Shown here piece by piece: positions 11,098 through 21,109 of a stretch of DNA of 64,000 nucleotides. The DNA comes from Schizophyllum amplum (Eukaryota; Basidiomycota; Agaricomycetes; Agaricales; Schizophyllaceae). Location of the stretch: assembly GCA_007026445.1 (NCBI GenBank), contig VDMD01000104.1:17265-81264 (forward strand), written 5' to 3'. The notes under the pieces were generated by a model, which was not told where the DNA came from, ran no database searches, and saw only the letters and a program-made list of their open reading frames with translations. The number at the start of each line of letters is the position of its first letter. Positions within the stretch are counted from its first letter, which is position 1. Made by a program: the position numbers and the translations under genes.

Positions 11098-12597
11098 TTA
11101 TCCTGTCACGCTAAGTCGACTCAATATACTAGAGTCTCGTCCACGGTCCACCTCGACACGTTCGAGCGCGACCACTTGCCTTCCCTGCACGACGCGTGCT
11201 CTCTTCCGCGACAGAGCCATCACAGTCAGGGAGTCATGTTGCTCTCTCCGTTGCTGGTCTGTGAGCCACTCTGTGCCGAGATACAACCTGAGCACAAGCA
11301 GGTTCGGCAGGACCGGTCGCCTGCCTTCGCGCACCGTAAGTCCGGTCCACAGCGTGAGCGACATGTCCTCGCCCATCCAATCAGGGTAACCGAACGCGAA
11401 CGTGCTCTGGGCCGAACACGACACATCGAGCTCCTGCAGCTCATCCATCAGCTCCAAACATCGAAGCAGTCCCTCGCTTGTCTCCTCGTCGAAGGCGTGG
11501 TAGGTTTCCATCAGGCGGAGGCGACGCAGATGCGTGAGAGGTGACGATGGAAGCGTTAGGAAAGTCAGCAGGCGACCGTACGGCAGACCGTTCCGAGCTT
11601 CTGTATCAATGAAGATGATCTCGCTAATCTTTGGCGCGTTGAGGTACGAGAACAACATGAACGCGTGACGGCTAAGCTCGATGCTCCCAAGAACAGGAAG
11701 TTGGATCGGATCTATAACCCCTTCCAACGTAGAGGACCGGATGTCGTCGTCAAACGCACAAATGAGGTCCTCGAGGGTCGCCTGGTACTGAGCAAGTGTG
11801 GCGACAAGCGGCCTCAGGTGGCATATGTCGTCTAGGTCGAGGTGCAATCTCGCGAGTTGCCACGAGGACGGAAGCTTGGTTGGCTCGTGATATATGGTTT
11901 CCATCGCATTGAGGCGCACCTGCCTCAGCGAGGGTGCATTGGCGAGAAACTCGAATGTGCCCGCTTCGTTGTCGACCAGCGAGTTGATCGAAAGACTGGC
12001 GTCCCGCAGGCGCGCGAAATGGTGGCCCGGCGCGATCGAGCAGAAGTCCTTGAAGAACCCACCGAGCGATATCGACTCCCATCGCGGCGCATGAGGAAGA
12101 ATACCAGCGATCACTGCTGGAAGATGCCTCGCCGCCGTGCATACAATCTCTAGGCCGTGTTTGCGAGAGCGCGAGATACATGTGCGGACATACGCATCGA
12201 GATGCCGAGTCTGTTCATCGACATGAATTCGAGACCACAGCCGCGGCGTAGCGAGCGCGGCGGCGCGCCAGGAGACGCAGACGCACGCGACGGTGGTGGC
12301 AATGAGGTGCGCGGCGTAGTTCCTTCCCTCTTTCTGGCTATTGTATCCCAGGAGATTGGACTCTGTGAGGTGGACGAAGATCTCTGAGAGGAGTTCTGGT
12401 GGGAGCCGATGCACAGGCGCCGCGCACTCTACTGCAACCTGCCGGCGGAGCGCGCTTTCTGCATTGATGTTCTTGATCCGTATTCCGAGCTGCGGCGAGT
12501 ATCTTTCGCTAGTCGAGATCTTCTCAGAGGCCGAAACAAAGCCCTCGGTGTGGGGGGTCGTGTCTGTACGGGCGAGCGCGCTTTTCGGCGGAGACAT
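11098..12597 (-). CDS. F-box-like / LRR protein, left arm (intact copy)
   Basis: The ATG at 12597 was chosen because it follows an apparent 5'UTR intron (donor gtaagt near 12674, acceptor gggcag near 12609) whose position is shared with the other two F-box genes of the duplication. The protein has 499 aa. A short Ala/Ser/Thr N-terminus precedes the F-box-like core (VHRLPPELLSEIFVHLTESN, then YAAHLIATTVACVCVSWRAA, then ALATPRLWSRIHVDEQ). Leucine-rich repeats follow to a short C-terminal extension (GRQVVALERVEVD). It is a likely SCF substrate receptor. Its coiled segment before the F-box is shorter than in the right-arm copy, by about nine residues. Of the two collinear copies this one keeps the longer ancestral reading frame through to the C-terminus. 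Confidence 0.8.
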   Translation of the reverse strand: MSPPKSALARTDTTPHTEGFVSASEKISTSERYSPQLGIRIKNINAESALRRQVAVECAAPVHRLPPELLSEIFVHLTESNLLGYNSQKEGRNYAAHLIATTVACVCVSWRAAALATPRLWSRIHVDEQTRHLDAYVRTCISRSRKHGLEIVCTAARHLPAVIAGILPHAPRWESISLGGFFKDFCSIAPGHHFARLRDASLSINSLVDNEAGTFEFLANAPSLRQVRLNAMETIYHEPTKLPSSWQLARLHLDLDDICHLRPLVATLAQYQATLEDLICAFDDDIRSSTLEGVIDPIQLPVLGSIELSRHAFMLFSYLNAPKISEIIFIDTEARNGLPYGRLLTFLTLPSSPLTHLRRLRLMETYHAFDEETSEGLLRCLELMDELQELDVSCSAQSTFAFGYPDWMGEDMSLTLWTGLTVREGRRPVLPNLLVLRLYLGTEWLTDQQRREQHDSLTVMALSRKRARVVQGRQVVALERVEVDRGRDSSILSRLSVTG

Positions 12598-12805
12598 GGT
12601 GTCGTGGGCTGCCCGTAGCGTCAGTGAGGGCACTGATCTAGTAGTCAAGTCGAGAAGGGAAAAGCGCCTGGACTTACGGACACCTTCGCAACTCGAGTCG
12701 AATATCGACGACGTGAAAGAGAATGAAGACCGTCGAGCGGACGCGTGTTCGTCATGCGGCAGATGCCGTCGTCGCGTGAGCAAGTTCGAACCCTCACCTG
12801 CGAGG

Positions 12806-13570
12806 TAAGCACATAAGCAAGCCGGGCCATGCCAATGATAGGAAGAGGGAGTCAATCCGAATCATAGGTCGGTGATTGACGGAGAAGTGAGAGAATGAGG
12901 GAAAAAGACGATGGACATGGACAGCTCAGACGCCATTTCACAGATGTCGAGCTCTCTGCCAACTCCGCGTGTGCATGCCAGAGGCGCCGGAGGGGCACTT
13001 TCCAATACGATGATATGAAAAGTATCGAATTTTCCAGCTCGCGCGAACGTTCCCCACGATCCCGTGCACATATTATCTTCGTGAGATAGATACGAATGAG
13101 GCCAAACACATAATGTGCAAGTACAGTACAAATAACGATATGTCGAGGTCCGGAGAGTAAGATCATCATACACTGCGGCCGAGTCTTGTCGTAAACATCT
13201 GCCAGCCCTCCTGTCGAGGGCCGTTATACCCCTCGGTCACCAACAGAGGCGACGACAAGTCTGTAGCCGATTAGACGCGTTGCCCTCAGAGGAGGAATAA
13301 AGGGGCGAGTATCTAACGTAGAAAGTAGAGAGTAACAGAGGAGGTTGGCGCGTAATGTAGGATGTGGAGAGTAATGTAGGATGCGGCGAAGAAAGGATGG
13401 AAACGACGACACACTGTTCGGATAGAAGGTGGTGAGTGGTTTAGAAGTGGCAAAGAGACGAAGATCGGCGAGAACAGAAGCCAGCCGACGAAAGAGGAAG
13501 GCGGCGAACGATGGACGAAAGCAGCAAGCAATGAAGAAAATGGCGACCAGCGACCATCCTGTCCAAATGC
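12806..13570. other. Intergenic, nothing recognised
   Basis: The stretch holds the 5' flank of the left F-box gene and the 3' flank of the gene ending at 13571. The hydrophobic frame at 13224-13574 on the - strand overlaps the end of that gene and has no family features. Confidence 0.4.
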
Positions 13571-14328
13571 TCACCAGGCGTAGGCCTCGCTCTCGTAGCT
13601 GATGCGCCGCTTGCGTTTGCCCGGCTGCACCTTCTCGTTGCCCTGCTTCACCTTTCCAACACGCTTCGAAGCCTTGCCTTTGTCCGCACCCTTGTCCACG
13701 CTCCGCTTGGACTTGATGCGAAACATGGCCGCGACACGATCGACCAGCGTCTGCTTACGCGAACGTTTGGTCGAGTTCCCCTACGGCACGAGTCAGATAC
13801 ACGCCTTGGACACAAAACCTAGACACTCACATAGATATCCAGAACGCGCGCAGCCTTTGGCGCGCGCTCCTCCTTGGGCACGTAGAATCCACGCGGCATC
13901 TCGCGTCGCAAGTCCGGCGTGGACCGCACGTGCAAGACCTCGCCGTAGGGACCCGGCATCGCCGCTTCATCCGAGAGCCCAGCCGGCAGTCGTCGCGCAG
14001 GCTGCACGACATCGTACTCCGAGCGCGCGAAGTAGCGCGCCCGATCACCGTAAGTTCGCAGCCCCGCATGGCCGATGCTCTCGAGGAATTCTTCAAACGG
14101 AGGTCGATCGGGGGAGATGGGTCGAACGGAGTGATCGCCGTGAGAGGTCGCGCGCGAGCGGAGTGAGCGGTTCTGCAGCCCGGAGACGTGGCGGTCGCGC
14201 GCGTAGTGGAGCTCCGCGGCAATCGAAGCGCGCTCGTGCATGGCGCGCTTGAGCGCGGGCTTGTACTCGATGACAAGGGGGTCTTGCGGCGGCTGAATCC
14301 GCGGGCGCTTGTATTGCTCGACAGGCAT
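13571..14328 (-). CDS. SxPDL-family protein (member 3), LDIY-junction type
   Basis: The start is the ATG at 14328 (MPVEQYKRPRIQPPQDP). Exon 1 is 14328-13831, the intron 13830-13781 (gtgagt..gccgtag, 50 bp), and exon 2 13780-13571, for 235 aa. STPDL lies at about residue 138, followed by GFYVPKEERAPKAARVLDIY exactly at the exon end. Exon 2 begins GNSTKRSRKQTLVDRVAAMF and is very Lys/Arg-rich (a nuclear-localisation-like KRKRR near the end). The gene at 16716-17326 has the same design: FYYERPGYAAKAEKILDVY at the exon end, then a basic exon containing a DRV helix. No enzymatic domain is seen. A TATATA lies at about 14422-14427, 95 bp upstream. The shared 500 bp spacer with the divergent WD40 gene may be a bidirectional promoter. 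Confidence 0.68.
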
Positions 14329-14826
14329 GGCGGTGGGAAGTCGCTGGAAGGTCAACGCAGCGTAATGTCAAGGAAAGTGATGATGATGAGGATCTCACGG
14401 ATGGCAGGGTCCTGTCCGAACTATATAGGTGGCTTACATGCAAGCGGGCGTCCTGAACAAAATCCTAAGAGGTCAGAAACAAGACTGTGGACCCGTCACC
14501 TTTGTCAGTAAGGATGACGGTCAAAGCCGTGCCCTTGAAGGGCCTGACGGTGGCGCAAAGTCACAAAGTCTCCGGTATAGAGCACCAACGAAAAGATAGC
14601 GGATACACGAAGAAATTGACCCAATCCTCAGACGCGAGAAAGTCAACAGTGATAGTCGCGTGAGAGTGAGAAAGTCAGCATCAACACGTGTAAAAGGCAG
14701 AAAAAATGTGTTCGGCAATCGCCGCCAACTTTGGATCTGCCATCACGGTCACAATCTCCTCTTGACCTTCCACCACGACGCGCTCCTGCATTCGCTGAAG
14801 GTGACCACTCTGAGACACTAGCAAAC
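14329..14826. promoter_or_regulatory. Divergent intergenic spacer (possible bidirectional promoter)
   Basis: It separates the divergent SxPDL-family gene and the WD40 gene. A TATATA box at about 14422 fits the - strand gene. Nothing else is recognised. Confidence 0.4.
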
Positions 14827-16505
14827 ATGTACGCCACTCCAGAGCGACCGACGGCGATGAAGCGCACCGCATCGATGCTTACGCCGTCTGCCACCGCAAA
14901 CTACGTGAAGCGGTTGCGCACCGCTGGTGGCGCGCTTTCGCGCAGCCAGAGTATCGACATTCTCCCGTCTGCCACAACCTCCAGGAGTGCCACTCCAGCG
15001 CCCGCGGCACCCGCATTCTACGGCAACCCGTCTGAGGCTCCCCGTCTCCTCGCAGGCCCCGACGAGGCCGGTCTTGCTCTTGTCAGTACCCACGACCACG
15101 TGATACGAAGTTGAACTTATCATCTTTCCAGATCCGCCAATCTCTTGAGGAGGCGAAGCCTCGCGGCCACGCCGTCATCAAGCGATCAGCTTCTTTCTAC
15201 AGCGCGAGCGAGTGCTCTATTGACGACCCGTTCCCCACCTACAAACCGCCCGCGGACCACTGGGACTCGAAGCCGCCTGTCGTCTCCGAGGCCTCTGCGT
15301 CCAAGTTCCTTGTGCCCACTGGCGTCGCCTTCGATTACACCCCGCCGTCTGCACATAGCCACGGGGATCCCATTCCCCTGACCTGCACATCCGCCGACAT
15401 CGTCCTTTTCCCCCGCAAGAACCGCATCTACGGCAAGAACCTCTCGACGTCCGAAGCGCCCTCGCAGCTCGCCAAAATCCCCGAAAAATTCGGCGGCCTC
15501 ACGCTTCTTGCCGCCGCCACCGCCGATCACCCGCACTTGTTCGCCGCCGCAACGGCGAAGAACCAGATCTACATCTACGACGTGAACAAGCCGAACGACG
15601 CGCTGCTGTGGTTCAGCGCGGGCGCGGAGGTCGGCGCGATGGCGTGGAGCCGCACGGTGCTGACGGTCGGTGACGCGAAGGGGCGCATCCGCCACTACGA
15701 CACGCGCATCACGCCGGCGACGCGGATGAAGGAGCAGGCGCGCAAGCTGATGCGCCACCAGGCGAAAGTGACCGCGCTCGGGTACCACCGTTTGGGGAAC
15801 AAGCTCGCGAGCGGGGACGCGGCGGGAAACGTCTTCGTCTGGGATATCCGCAACCAGCTGATCGCGCCCATGGACGTCGGCGAGTTCGTGCAGCGCAGGA
15901 AGAAGATACAACACGATGCGCCCATCTCGGTGAGTCTCTCAATAGGGATCCACTTCTAGTCCTTACCCGCTCTGCAGGCGATATCATGGAGTCCCTGGGA
16001 CAGTCAGACGTTCTGCACGGGTGACACGGCAGGCATCATCCGTCGCTGGGACGTTACCGACAACACCCCGCGCAAGTCCAACGTCTGCTTCCCGCGCATC
16101 ACCGACCACAAGCGGCGCGTCGACAAGATCATCTACTCGCCAGACCACTGCCGCGAGACGCTGAGCGTACACACGGGCCCTGCACTGGACGGCGCGCTGG
16201 AGACCCGGAGGCACGAGGCGCCGAGCGTCGAGCGCGTCGACGCGAGCAACCGCGATGTGGGGCCGTGGAACGCGCCGCCGGACCGCCCGGATACGAGCAA
16301 CGCGGTCGTCGTGCACACGGGCGCGCTACGGAAGTACTTAGGCACGGTGCCCGTGTCGGCGACGCCGCTCGGCGCATGCGCCCTCGCGTCTATGGGGCGC
16401 AAGATCGTGTTCGCCGTCCCGGATACAGGCAAGATCGAGGTGTGGACGTGCTGGGGTAAGCAGCGGGCGGAGCCGAGGAGGACGTTGTCGATGATGCTGC
16501 GTTGA
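14827..16505 (+). CDS. Divergent Cdc20/Fizzy-like WD40 protein
   Basis: Exons are 14827-15081, 15132-15929 and 15978-16505. Introns are 15082-15131 (gtcagt..tccag) and 15930-15977 (gtgagt..tgcag). The protein has about 526 aa. The N-terminal 200 residues are disordered. The propeller region follows the Cdc20/Cdh1 blade pattern: AGAEVGAMAWSRTVLTVGDA with a later HYDTR; HQAKVTALGYHRLGNKLASG with VFVWDIR; HDAPISAISWSPWDSQTFCT with IIRRWDV; and a last blade ending KIEVW. Canonical members activate the anaphase-promoting complex and carry an N-terminal C-box and a C-terminal Ile-Arg tail. I see no convincing C-box here and the protein ends in Leu-Arg. It may be a specialised or degenerate paralogue. 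A generic WD40 scaffold is the alternative. Confidence 0.65.
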
Positions 16506-16715
16506 AATCTTGCACAGTTCTGTCTATGTCTATGGAGTCTTGTACGAAGTACCGGGTGTATGGTAGTGTACAGGTGTGGATTAGGTAGGTTAGTAGGTAA
16601 AACGACGAACAGAATGAATGTACAATCTGATGACAGGCTTTGTCGAGCGTCAAGCAGCCCAGAACATTAATACAAGCAGCGGCCGCCTAGCGCGTGGATA
16701 CTCGCCGCCCGTCAT

Positions 16716-17326
16716 CTAGTCCCAGCCTTGCTTAGGTATCTCCTCAGATCGTACACGCCGATGGCCTTTGCTCGCCGTGCGCTTTAGTACGTTAATGACT
16801 CTGTCGCTAAGCGAGCGCTTAATCTTGAACTTCATGGGGTTTCTGTCGTATATACCCTGCGAGGAAAGTCAGCGCCCGTCGGTCGAGACAAAGGTGGATG
16901 ACGCACATAGACATCGAGGATCTTCTCGGCCTTCGCCGCATAGCCAGGCCGCTCGTAGTAGAAGCGTAGCTTCGTGGTAGGCTGCCTGCCCGCGTCCTCG
17001 CTGTCGCGGGATGAAGATGTGGCAGGAGGGGCGGTGTCGTTCGAGGAGGATAAGTTCGGCATGGACTTCATCGCCTCGAGAAAGGGATGCAGCGCGCCGT
17101 AGCCCTGTGCCTTCTTGCGAGGTGCACGGCCGGGAGGGAGACGGGGGATGTTGTCGGAGGAAAGGGCATAGCTCTTCTTTCGCGCGTAGAACGGTCTCCG
17201 GCGATGGGTACGATGGACTTGCTCCTCCGGTGCGGCCTTCGAGGGATGGTCGTCATCAGCGCCAGAGGTACCCTCGATCCTCGCCTCCGCGATGCCGTCC
17301 TCGTACAGGTAGCACTCGAAGGTCAT
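16716..17326 (-). CDS. SxPDL-family protein (member 4), LDVY-junction type
   Basis: The start is the ATG at 17326 (MTFECYLYEDGIAEARIEG). Exon 1 is 17326-16907, the intron 16906-16857 (gtgcgt..ctcgcag, 50 bp), and exon 2 16856-16716, for 186 aa. SMPNL, the variant of SxPDL, lies at about residue 88. FYYERPGYAAKAEKILDVY closes exon 1, and exon 2 encodes GIYDRNPMKFKIKRSLSDRV followed by INVLKRTASK. Exon structure and junction sequence match the 13571-14328 gene closely, so these two form a subgroup. They flank the WD40 gene, one on each side and both on the - strand. The proteins are small, basic at the C-terminus and without any known domain. Confidence 0.68.
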
Positions 17327-18047
17327 CGCTGTGCGGAAACGGGAAGGAAGAGGCGTGATGAGAGGGGGCGCGATGGGAGTGGCCGCGAGAGCATAGCCGC
17401 AGCGCTATAAGACGCCCGCCAGACGTCGACAAAGGCATAAAGGCCGCTCACGCGCAGCCGTAAACTGCTGTACAACGTGTGTCAAGAGTTGAAAGACAGT
17501 ATGTGATGGGGGTGACGCACCTTTCCAAAGACTTTTCTTCATGCAGACAGCGTGTATACATGCAGCACATCACAAGCCACCGGCGCGTACCGCTGCAGTT
17601 GAGATAGGCCTTTATGCCACGGGCGTCGTAGGTGAGGGCGCAGATATCTGCATGTGTCTTTGAGTCTGTAGCTATCAAGGACGACGCGTCAACTTGCAGC
17701 AGCACACAGACATGAGAGGAGAGAACAAGAAGCACGGAACAAGCGCGCCTTGCCTAATCTGGACGCCCTGATCGCACCCACACAGACAAACAAAGCAATA
17801 CTTTGGGTTCAAAAATACTATGGTATGCAACAGGGGGTGTAAGTCCAAAGGAAGTGCTGCTACATGGTATAATGTAAAGAAAGTGGTCGTGACGTTCCTA
17901 GAAATGTCCCGGGAAAAATCCAAATGTCGATATAGATGCGTTATGCGTTAGTGAGTGAGAGTTTGTGATACGAGTGGCATGAGGATGAGCATGAATGAAG
18001 AGATACGCGTGGATACTATGAACGAGGAAGTCATCGAGTCGGATAAG
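17327..18047. other. Intergenic, nothing recognised
   Basis: It lies between two - strand family genes. Only short open frames without features are present, with a ctataag at about 17405 that may serve the gene at 16716-17326. Confidence 0.4.
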
Positions 18048-20525
18048 TCAGAACCATTTGTCCTTCTTGGATAGCTTCAAACTCGCCAAGGAGCGCATCC
18101 TATCTTTGATCAATTTCGTGAAGGTCGGTTTCTGCGTGCCACAGAGCCCATGGTCAGATTCAATTAAGACGATCAGCAACAGCATACGCACCTCATTTGG
18201 GTCAGGGGGGTCAACGAAGTCGGAGATGGAGTAGTGCCTTTGAAGCGGTACCATAAGCGACATCAGCCCGTCGTTCGACGGGCGCGACGTCTCCTCGAGA
18301 AGCGTGGCGCACGAGCGCGCGTACACCTGTCGACCGAAGCCGCTTGGGTACGCCCGCAACGAGCTGCTAGAGCGTCCTCGCTCGCCGAGGGATCCACGCT
18401 CGCTCTGTGCCATGGACCTCGCCGCCATGGACCGCGCAGACTGCGCATCTAAACGCGCCGCGTAGCGCGAGAGAGCGGCGTCGAGGCGTGACGTGCGGGG
18501 CTTTCGGTGAATCCAGGGTTTCTGCAGTTCGCGTTCGAGCTCCTCGCGTGCTTCCTCGAGGGTGGGTGGGAGCTCTTCGGACGCGTCCGTGCTGATGCGA
18601 TAGTCGGACGCGTCCGTGCTGACGCGATACTGGGAGGCCCCGCTGACGCGGTACTCAGACGCTCCGCTGGCGCGGTGCTCGGCGGAGGACCTACTGACGC
18701 GCGACGGCGAAGACTCGCCCGTGCTGGGGTGAGAGACCGACGACAGGCGTCCGACAGCCGGAGTAACCTCCTCGAGGATAGCGTCGGCGAGGTCTGACTT
18801 CGCGGATTTGATGCTAGGGCGCGACTTGGATGAAGGGCGTGCAGCAGCGGATGTGAGAGGGGGTGAGGCGGATGCAGAAGGGAGAGAGGAGGATGCAGGC
18901 GGGAGGAAGGCGTCGCGGTGCTCCTTCACCGACAGCGTAGACGAAGGGACTGCCTCAAAGGAAGAAAATGGGGCGCGTGGGCGACGCGCGTGCGTAGACG
19001 TTGTGATGGAGGGGAGAGAGGCGAATGTAGAGGGTAGCGAGGCGTCGCGGTCGTGCTCCTCCCCTACCATAGACGAAGGGGCTACCGTAGACGAGGGGCC
19101 TGAGGCACGTGGACGACGCGCGTCCGAAGCCGTCGTCCTCGAGGATTGCTGGTCGCTGTCTTTGAGGGGGAGAGAGGGCCTACTACGACCGACGGCGACT
19201 GGCGCCTTGGACGGCGGCTGATTGCTGTCTCGAAGGGGGTGTTCGCTGCCTCGAAGGGCGTGATCGCTGCCTCGAAGGGCGTGATCGCTGCCTCGAAGGG
19301 CGTGATCGCCGCCTCGAAGGGCAAGAGAGGGCCTGTTGCGTTGATGAACGTATGCGTGATCGTCGCGGTCGTACGCGGCCCCGGCGCGCGGTCGTTCCTT
19401 GCCGGCTTCGACGGTTGGAGTGATTATCTGAGAAGCAGTCTCGGCGGTACGTGAAGGCGAGGAGGCGATGCCAGGGCGTGAAATGGATGACAGTGGAGCG
19501 ACCGTGGTAGCCGAAGGGCGGCAGACGTCACGCGAAGAGGTCGAAGGACGGGAGACGTCGCGCGAGGAAGTCGAAGGACGGGAGACGTCACACGAAGAGG
19601 TCGAAGGACGAGAGGTGTCGTGGCATTTTCCCAAAGACGAATCGCCGGAGGCTCGAGAGCGACCTGGGAGATGTTCATCGTTATGACCAGCGGCTCCTGA
19701 ACCTGATGACGATCCACAATCAGCGTATTGTTCTTGACCTGCGAGCTGCGCTTGACCTTCGGGTATGGACTTCGACGACTGCTTGTGGGGTCGCGACTGC
19801 GAAACCTGCCGGTAGCTGCCTTCGTGCGACGGAGACGGCCGTCTGCGATGATGACCGTGACCACGGCGATGTGTGGCATCTCGTCCAGGACCTTCGCGCG
19901 CCTCGACAGTGTTCGGTGGGACTTCCGCAGTGGCATCCTCGAGGGCGCGCGAGTGCGAAGAGCGCATGCTAGGGCGCGATATCGACGACATCGGCGCCAC
20001 CGCAGAAGAGGATGGTTGAGAGCCATGATGTTCGTCAGACCGCGTAGTCGACTGGCCCGAAGCACGAGAGTGACGCGGCGACGGCTCTCCACTATGACCA
20101 GCGCGCTTCCCTTTGTCGACCTCCGACGTCTTTGAGGACTCCGGGTCGCCATCTCTATGTGAGCGCGACCCCTTGCTGCGATGATGTCCGTGCCCGTGCT
20201 TATGACGGTGATGGCGGCTTGGCGAGTCCTGCGAACCCTCTGCTTTGGCCCGCTCCTCCGCCTCGCGCAGCCTGCGGTGCGCGTTGAGCAGCTTCTGGTA
20301 GTTCTCGCGTTCTCGTGCAGCTCTGCGCTCTTTCATTTTCTGCAGCACGGCCTGCTCCTCCGCGTCTATGGGCGCGTACTCCATCGGGGAACGGGTATCC
20401 AAGAAGAGATCTGCGGGACGGGGATGGTCAGCGTCGGGGACAAGAGCGCACATTGAGGCTGCGCGAGGCTCCTTATAAGCCAAGACCGGAGGCGCCACAT
20501 ATGGCGTTGTGTTTGTGTGGGACAT
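18048..20525 (-). CDS. SxPDL-family protein (member 5), long Ser/Arg/His-rich disordered form
   Basis: The ATG at 20525 (MSHTNTTPYVAPPVLAYKEP) is the first ATG in frame. Exon 1 is 20525-18192, the intron 18191-18132 (gtgcgt..acgcag, 60 bp, in frame, so easily missed), and exon 2 18131-18048, for 805 aa. Residues about 55-100 are a charged coiled stretch (EEQAVLQKMKERRAARE). The middle is low complexity with tandem units: SRDVSRPST repeats, HALRGSD repeats (DNA unit of 21 bp near 19245-19325), and repeated (V)SGAS/YRVST near residue 665. HYSISDFVDP, a variant of the SLPDL motif, ends exon 1. The last exon is KPTFTKLIKDRMRSLASLKL plus SKKDKWF, comparable to KPSLVKRF.. and KPSLVTRL.. of members 2 and 6. 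Function is unknown. Confidence 0.65.
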   Translation of the reverse strand: MSHTNTTPYVAPPVLAYKEPRAASMCALVPDADHPRPADLFLDTRSPMEYAPIDAEEQAVLQKMKERRAARERENYQKLLNAHRRLREAEERAKAEGSQDSPSRHHRHKHGHGHHRSKGSRSHRDGDPESSKTSEVDKGKRAGHSGEPSPRHSRASGQSTTRSDEHHGSQPSSSAVAPMSSISRPSMRSSHSRALEDATAEVPPNTVEAREGPGRDATHRRGHGHHRRRPSPSHEGSYRQVSQSRPHKQSSKSIPEGQAQLAGQEQYADCGSSSGSGAAGHNDEHLPGRSRASGDSSLGKCHDTSRPSTSSCDVSRPSTSSRDVSRPSTSSRDVCRPSATTVAPLSSISRPGIASSPSRTAETASQIITPTVEAGKERPRAGAAYDRDDHAYVHQRNRPSLALRGGDHALRGSDHALRGSDHALRGSEHPLRDSNQPPSKAPVAVGRSRPSLPLKDSDQQSSRTTASDARRPRASGPSSTVAPSSMVGEEHDRDASLPSTFASLPSITTSTHARRPRAPFSSFEAVPSSTLSVKEHRDAFLPPASSSLPSASASPPLTSAAARPSSKSRPSIKSAKSDLADAILEEVTPAVGRLSSVSHPSTGESSPSRVSRSSAEHRASGASEYRVSGASQYRVSTDASDYRISTDASEELPPTLEEAREELERELQKPWIHRKPRTSRLDAALSRYAARLDAQSARSMAARSMAQSERGSLGERGRSSSSLRAYPSGFGRQVYARSCATLLEETSRPSNDGLMSLMVPLQRHYSISDFVDPPDPNEVRMLLLIVLIESDHGLCGTQKPTFTKLIKDRMRSLASLKLSKKDKWF

Positions 20526-21109
20526 GTTGGCCACAATTGAGGTCACGGCGCTTGAGCCTGTCCGGGAACAATACACGCGGCTGGACAGTACGCGGCTGAT
20601 CCGGCGGGCGCTTTTGCGACTTTGGAAGGATAGAAATTGTTATTTCAAGAGACGTACAGTTTGTGAGGGCAGAAAGGTATCTCAAGGGGCGTGAGAGGCG
20701 CGTCCAGGACGCATGACCTCGGTTCCGAAGTGAGAGCGGAGGAAAAAAGAGAAAAACGGCACGCCCGGATGGTTACGTCACTCTCAGGGCCGGGGCTCCG
20801 GGTTGTCCCTGTTTGGCAATACCCCTGTCTTCAAAGCGGCGGACCCACAGCGTTTGACCTTCGCTTCGCGTACATGCTGGTATGAAGATTGATGTATTAT
20901 CTAGAGTATGTTGAATATGTGCCACTGCAGAGTATCTAGATAAGCGATAAAGGTAGTAATGAGTGTGTAATGGCCGAACATGTCAGGCCTCGGGAAATGA
21001 CAATGAAAATAAGGCATATGTGCCGTACGAGAACAGATGATGAAAGGCGTGAGTCGTTACAGGTTCGTGAGTAGATGGCATATAGCGTAAAGGTCATGTG
21101 AGATACGTT
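20526..21109. other. Intergenic, nothing recognised
   Basis: It holds the upstream region of the 18048-20525 gene and the downstream region of the 21110-21998 gene. No repeats or RNA genes were recognised. Confidence 0.4.

Larger units (their letters stand above)
8594..12805 (-). repeat. Left arm of an inverted segmental duplication
   Basis: Read on the - strand this block is collinear with 40690-46000 on the + strand: F-box gene, membrane-protein remnant, second membrane-protein remnant, then the 3' end of another F-box gene. Homology begins around the shared gagggttcgaacttg (near 12790 and 40695) and stops after gtagaaatggctagata (near 8594 and 46000). The left arm lacks the equivalent of about 44261-45410. 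Confidence 0.85.
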
